Shown here piece by piece: positions 23,540-26,406 of a stretch of 26,406 bases of DNA. The notes beneath the pieces were generated by a model that saw only the letters and a list, made by a program, of their open reading frames with translations, was not told the origin of the DNA and searched no databases. Position numbers and translations under genes: made by a program. The stretch lies in assembly GCA_018375675.1 (NCBI GenBank), contig JAHACW010000033.1:1-26406 (forward strand). The letters run 5' to 3'. The DNA is from Actinomyces sp. Its GTDB lineage: Bacteria; Actinomycetota; Actinomycetes; Actinomycetales; Actinomycetaceae. Each line of letters starts with the position of its first letter. Within the stretch, counting starts at the first letter, position 1.

Positions 23540-24405
23540 TGTGGGCCGGTGTCATCGGTTCCCCGATCGAGCACTCCCTGTCCCCGGTAATCCACCGGGC
23601 GGCATGGGAGGACATCGGCGTTGAGGGGTGGGAGTACCGCCGCATCGAGCAGGACGAGTCGAGCCTGCCCGAGTTCATCTCAGGGTTGGACGAGTCCTTC
23701 CGCGGCCTATCCGTGACGATGCCCTGCAAACAGGCGATCATTCCGCTTCTGGATGCGATCGATCCGCTTGCCACTGGAGTTGGCGCCGTCAACACGGTGG
23801 TTCCATCCTCCGGCGTACTCGCCGGCTTCAACACGGACGTCACGGGGATCGCGTCGGCGATTCGGCGCGCATGCTCGCAGGCAGACCGTACGCTCCCCAC
23901 AAAAGCCGTCGTGCTCGGGGCGCGTGCCACGGCCTCGTCTGCGCTTGCTGCCCTCGGTGAACTTGGCATCGTGACCTCCACTGTTGCTGCGCGCCGTTTC
24001 GGGGGACCCGGTTCCGTCGTTGCTGCATCCTCGCGACTGGGCGTCAGCATCGAACAGGTTCTCTGGTCGGATCGTGGCGCAGTTCTTCGTGCCGTCAGCG
24101 CTGCTGATCTCGTGATCTCGACGCTGCCCGCAGGCGTTGCTGACCCTCTTGCCGAGCACATGACAGTCCGCGAGGGCCAGATTCTCCTTGACGTTGTCTA
24201 TTCTCCTCGTGAGACGGCCCTACGCAGCGCCTTCGAGAGGAACGGTGGCATCGTTGCCGAAGGCACCGACATGCTCATCTACCAGGCGGCAGCGCAGGTG
24301 CAGCTCATGACAGGACGTAGCCCGGAGCCCGATGTCATGCGCCGCGCCCTGGAGGCAGAACTTGCTCGGCGTGCGCGGGCGAGCGGGGGAGGAGCTGCCT
24401 CGTGA
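23536..24405 (+). CDS. aroE: Shikimate dehydrogenase (NADP+)
   Basis: The product is 289 aa. ATG 23536 overlaps the mltG stop; a second in-frame ATG at 23539 is an alternative. It reduces 3-dehydroshikimate to shikimate in aromatic amino acid synthesis. The substrate domain has GSPIEHSLSPVIH at 8-20 with the shikimate-binding serines, SVTMPCKQ with catalytic Lys65, and GAVNTV at 83-88. Asp101 in FNTDVTG completes the catalytic pair. The nucleotide-binding domain around 125-145 has GARATASSALAALGELG in place of the more usual GAGGAARA loop, a divergent cofactor site. VYSPRETAL and the C-terminal QAAAQVQLMTG are typical. Given the altered Gly-rich loop, a shikimate dehydrogenase-like paralog cannot be fully excluded, but the catalytic residues are intact. 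Confidence 0.9.
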   Translation: MMWAGVIGSPIEHSLSPVIHRAAWEDIGVEGWEYRRIEQDESSLPEFISGLDESFRGLSVTMPCKQAIIPLLDAIDPLATGVGAVNTVVPSSGVLAGFNTDVTGIASAIRRACSQADRTLPTKAVVLGARATASSALAALGELGIVTSTVAARRFGGPGSVVAASSRLGVSIEQVLWSDRGAVLRAVSAADLVISTLPAGVADPLAEHMTVREGQILLDVVYSPRETALRSAFERNGGIVAEGTDMLIYQAAAQVQLMTGRSPEPDVMRRALEAELARRARASGGGAAS

Positions 24406-25094
24406 TTCCGACGTGGCTTCCGCTGTGGCTGAGCGGTGATCTGTCGTTAATCTCCGGTTTTCTCACCTGGATCGTCGTTCTTTCCTGGCTGTGGCGTTCC
24501 GGGTGGAAGATTCAACGCCGCTACTTTATTGAAGCGACGCAAAAGCCCCTCACGCGCAATGCGATCGTGTGGAGCGCAGGCATCGTCGGAGCAATCTTCT
24601 TCGTTGCGGCACAGATGCGACCCGGTATGCCCGGTGTCATGACGGTCGCGATGATCGGTGCGCTGAGCGCTTACGTTGACGCTCGTACCCACCGCTTGCC
24701 GAACGCCTACACGGTCGCGATGGCCATCGGTGTTGTCCTCGGTCTGGCCGTCGGTGGTGTGATTTCGCCGCTCTGGCAGGAGCGGCTCATCGGTGCGCTC
24801 CTCGGTGCGCTCATTTGGTTCGTGCCGATTGCTTTGTTGAATCGCTTGCCCGGCGGCATGGGCGGCGGTGACGTGAAGCTGGCTCCAGTCTTGGGAGCAT
24901 TGGTCGGTTCCGTGGGACTGCACCCCGCGATTTTTGCCCTCGCGCTCTCCTTCGTGTCCGCCGGCGTCGCTGCACTGTGGAAGATCGTCGTCGGATCTGC
25001 GGGAACAAAGACCCGCGTTCCGATGGGCCCCTGGATGATCGGATCAGCGCTCGTCGGCACCATTGCGTGGGGCGTTGTTCCCGACTGGCTGTAG
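24402..25094 (+). CDS. A24-family prepilin peptidase (type IV leader peptidase catalytic domain only)
   Basis: The product is 230 aa from GTG 24402, overlapping the aroE stop. It is an integral membrane protein with about 6-7 helices. Both catalytic aspartates are present: Asp93 in SAYVDARTHRLPN and Asp157 in GGMGGGDVKLAPVLGAL. The N-terminal cysteine-rich methyltransferase domain of PilD is absent, so it is a peptidase-only form like those of many Gram-positives. It would cleave the leader of type IV pilin or Flp-type pilin precursors at the membrane. No pilin, ATPase or assembly gene is in the window, so its substrates lie elsewhere. Its place behind aroE is a known actinobacterial arrangement. 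It ends the overlapping operon. Confidence 0.9.
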   Translation: MIPTWLPLWLSGDLSLISGFLTWIVVLSWLWRSGWKIQRRYFIEATQKPLTRNAIVWSAGIVGAIFFVAAQMRPGMPGVMTVAMIGALSAYVDARTHRLPNAYTVAMAIGVVLGLAVGGVISPLWQERLIGALLGALIWFVPIALLNRLPGGMGGGDVKLAPVLGALVGSVGLHPAIFALALSFVSAGVAALWKIVVGSAGTKTRVPMGPWMIGSALVGTIAWGVVPDWL

Positions 25095-25095
25095 G

Positions 25096-25114
25096 GATAA
25101 GCGCAGGTCTTATC
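25096..25114 (+). repeat. Inverted repeat between the A24 peptidase and trpE
   Basis: GATAAG (25096-25101), 7-nt loop, CTTATC (25109-25114), directly after the peptidase stop. There is no U-tract. It may be a weak terminator or an operator for trpE. The rest of the 67-nt gap shows nothing recognisable except the trpE -10. Confidence 0.35.
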
Positions 25115-25149
25115 GTGGACCACACCGGGACGAGTGCGCGTCCGGATGG

Positions 25150-25155
25150 GACAAT
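25150..25155 (+). promoter_or_regulatory. Putative leaderless promoter (-10) of trpE
   Basis: GACAAT lies 6 nt before GTG 25162. The context ACAATAG matches that before yciO. No Shine-Dalgarno and no clear -35 are seen. Confidence 0.4.
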
Positions 25156-25161
25156 AGAACC

Positions 25162-26406
25162 GTGAGTATTTCGACGCCTTCGTATCAGTTTGAGCCTGTG
25201 AGCCTCGAGTGGGGCCAGACGTGGCCTCCGCGTGACGTCTTTGTTGATCTCGCCGCGAAGCGCCGCGTGATCCCCGTGGTGCGCCGCGTACTGGCCGACG
25301 AGCTGAGCGCGGTGGGCGTCTACCGACAGCTTGCGCACGGCAACTACGGCAGCTTTATCCTGGAATCTGCTGAGCACGGTGGTTCGTGGGGACGCTGGTC
25401 GTTCGTTGGAGCATCGAGCGCCGGTGCGATCGTCGCGCGTGACGGACACGCGCAGTGGATCGGTTCGCATCCTGAGGGCGCCCTGGAGGAGGGAACCTTC
25501 CTCGAGGTCGTGCACTCCGCCCTTGAAGAGCTCGCCGCGCCTGCGATTGAAGGTATGCCTCCTCTGACGGGCGCGCTCGTCGGTTCTCTGGGTTGGGGCA
25601 TCATCCCCGAGTGGGAGCCGACGCTCGCAGCGACCGCGCCGAAGGAATCCGACATCCCGGATGCGACGCTCGTGCTGGCCACCGAGGTCGCTGCGCTCGA
25701 CCATGCGACTGGTTCGGTGTATCTGATGGCGATCGCATGGAACCTCAACGGCTCGGCTGACGGCGTGGACGGGGCGTACGATCGTGCGATAGAGCGCCTC
25801 GACGCGATGACCGCGCAGCTTGCGACCCCGATCGCCCCCGCGGTTCTGGGCACCAGCGGCGTCACGCCGCCTCAGGTGCGCGAGCGCACGGCGCGCGCAG
25901 ATTTCGAGTCTTCCGTCAACGCGGCCAAGCGGGCGATTCAAGACGGCGATGCCTTCCAGATCGTCGTTTCCCAGCGCCTCGACGTGTCGACGTCGGCCAG
26001 CGGCATTGATGTCTACCGGGTGCTGCGCACGGTTAATCCGTCGCCCTACATGTACTTCCTGGACCTGCCCGACGAGCGGGGCGGTCATTTCGAGGTTGTT
26101 GGATCGTCTCCCGAGACCCTCGTGAAGACCGAACAACGCCGCGTCTGGACGTATCCGATCGCCGGCTCGCGCCCGCGCGGCGCGGATTCGGCCGAGGACC
26201 ATCGCCTGGCTGCCGAGCTTCTCGAGGACCCGAAGGAGCTGTCGGAGCACGTGATGCTTGTGGACCTGGCTCGTAACGACCTGTCGAAGGTCTGCGATCC
26301 CGCCTCGGTTGAGGTGTCCACGCTCATGGAGCTCAAGCGTTTCTCTCACATCCAGCACATTTCGTCGACCGTGACGGGGGTCCTGCGGCCGGATGCGGAT
26401 GCCCTC
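25162..26406 (+). CDS. trpE: Anthranilate synthase component I (3' end beyond window)
   Basis: 415 residues are visible of a usual 500-520, so roughly 100 C-terminal residues are missing at the window edge. It converts chorismate and ammonia (supplied by TrpG) to anthranilate, the first step of tryptophan synthesis. The start GTG 25162 gives VSISTPSYQFEPVS; no stop interrupts the frame to the edge. The N-terminal domain has FILESAEHGG at about 69-78, equivalent to the LLES tryptophan-feedback motif, and WSFVGAS. The chorismate-binding domain starts at about 250, with AFQIVVSQR, YPIAGSRPRG at 331-340, EDPKELSEHVMLVDLARND near 355-374, and SHIQHISSTVTG near 396-407 with the catalytic His region. 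The YPIAGSRPRG motif and N-domain fit TrpE better than PabB. The downstream trp genes are not visible. Confidence 0.93.
   Translation, partial: MSISTPSYQFEPVSLEWGQTWPPRDVFVDLAAKRRVIPVVRRVLADELSAVGVYRQLAHGNYGSFILESAEHGGSWGRWSFVGASSAGAIVARDGHAQWIGSHPEGALEEGTFLEVVHSALEELAAPAIEGMPPLTGALVGSLGWGIIPEWEPTLAATAPKESDIPDATLVLATEVAALDHATGSVYLMAIAWNLNGSADGVDGAYDRAIERLDAMTAQLATPIAPAVLGTSGVTPPQVRERTARADFESSVNAAKRAIQDGDAFQIVVSQRLDVSTSASGIDVYRVLRTVNPSPYMYFLDLPDERGGHFEVVGSSPETLVKTEQRRVWTYPIAGSRPRGADSAEDHRLAAELLEDPKELSEHVMLVDLARNDLSKVCDPASVEVSTLMELKRFSHIQHISSTVTGVLRPDADAL

Noticed and set aside
24811..26358. 515-residue minus-strand open frame across the A24 peptidase and trpE
   Set aside because: It spans two unrelated real plus-strand genes and is Arg-rich, as expected of antisense GC-rich sequence.

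Overview
The window is high-GC DNA coding almost throughout, and it fits a Gram-positive actinobacterium. The evidence is a DtxR/IdeR-type iron box, actinobacterial-style paired membrane GTPases, an S4 protein without zinc cysteines, putative leaderless promoters, and the gene order rpsD-alaS-ruvX-mltG-aroE-A24 peptidase. The proteins look like those of the Actinomycetaceae (Actinomyces/Schaalia-like). That genus-level placement is an inference from gene content, not a database result. I see no tRNA, rRNA, CRISPR array, insertion sequence or phage gene.

Layout. (1) 2-2199: the end of one dynamin-like GTPase and a complete second membrane GTPase, overlapping as ATGA. (2) 2200-2429: an untranslated stretch with a 9-nt direct repeat and a hairpin, leading into a DEAD-box RNA helicase (2430-4598). 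(3) 4586-5998, minus strand: an MFS drug-type transporter whose 3' end overlaps the helicase 3' end inside an inverted repeat. (4) 6101-7906: aspS, divergent from the MFS gene and closed by a clear terminator. (5) 7981-9787: a YciO-type protein followed 4 nt later by an enterochelin-esterase-like hydrolase. (6) 9823-13781: an iron box and a Fep-like ferric-siderophore ABC importer (lipoprotein, two permeases, ATPase). (7) 13782-16695: an AT-rich gap and two secreted, Pro/Ser/Thr-rich surface proteins that share a C-terminal membrane anchor and lack LPXTG. (8) 16706-18049: rarA. (9) 18047-18845: rpsD with promoter, a leader of three consecutive hairpins and a strong terminator. (10) 18913-25094: alaS-ruvX-mltG-aroE-A24 prepilin peptidase, each junction overlapping by exactly 4 nt. 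(11) 25162-end: trpE, truncated by the window edge.

How the genes may work together. The esterase and ABC importer form a capture, import and hydrolysis route for a catecholate-type ferric siderophore. No siderophore biosynthesis gene is visible, so scavenging of foreign siderophores is plausible. The importer carries the iron box. The esterase sits upstream of the box and appears to be expressed with yciO. The two anchored surface proteins directly downstream are the least explained part of the window. The remainder is housekeeping: RNA remodelling, aminoacyl-tRNA synthesis, ribosome assembly, replication-fork repair, peptidoglycan strand termination, and shikimate/tryptophan synthesis.

Several genes (MFS, yciO, rarA, alaS, trpE) have a -10-like hexamer 6-8 nt before the start codon and little or no Shine-Dalgarno sequence, suggesting leaderless mRNAs.
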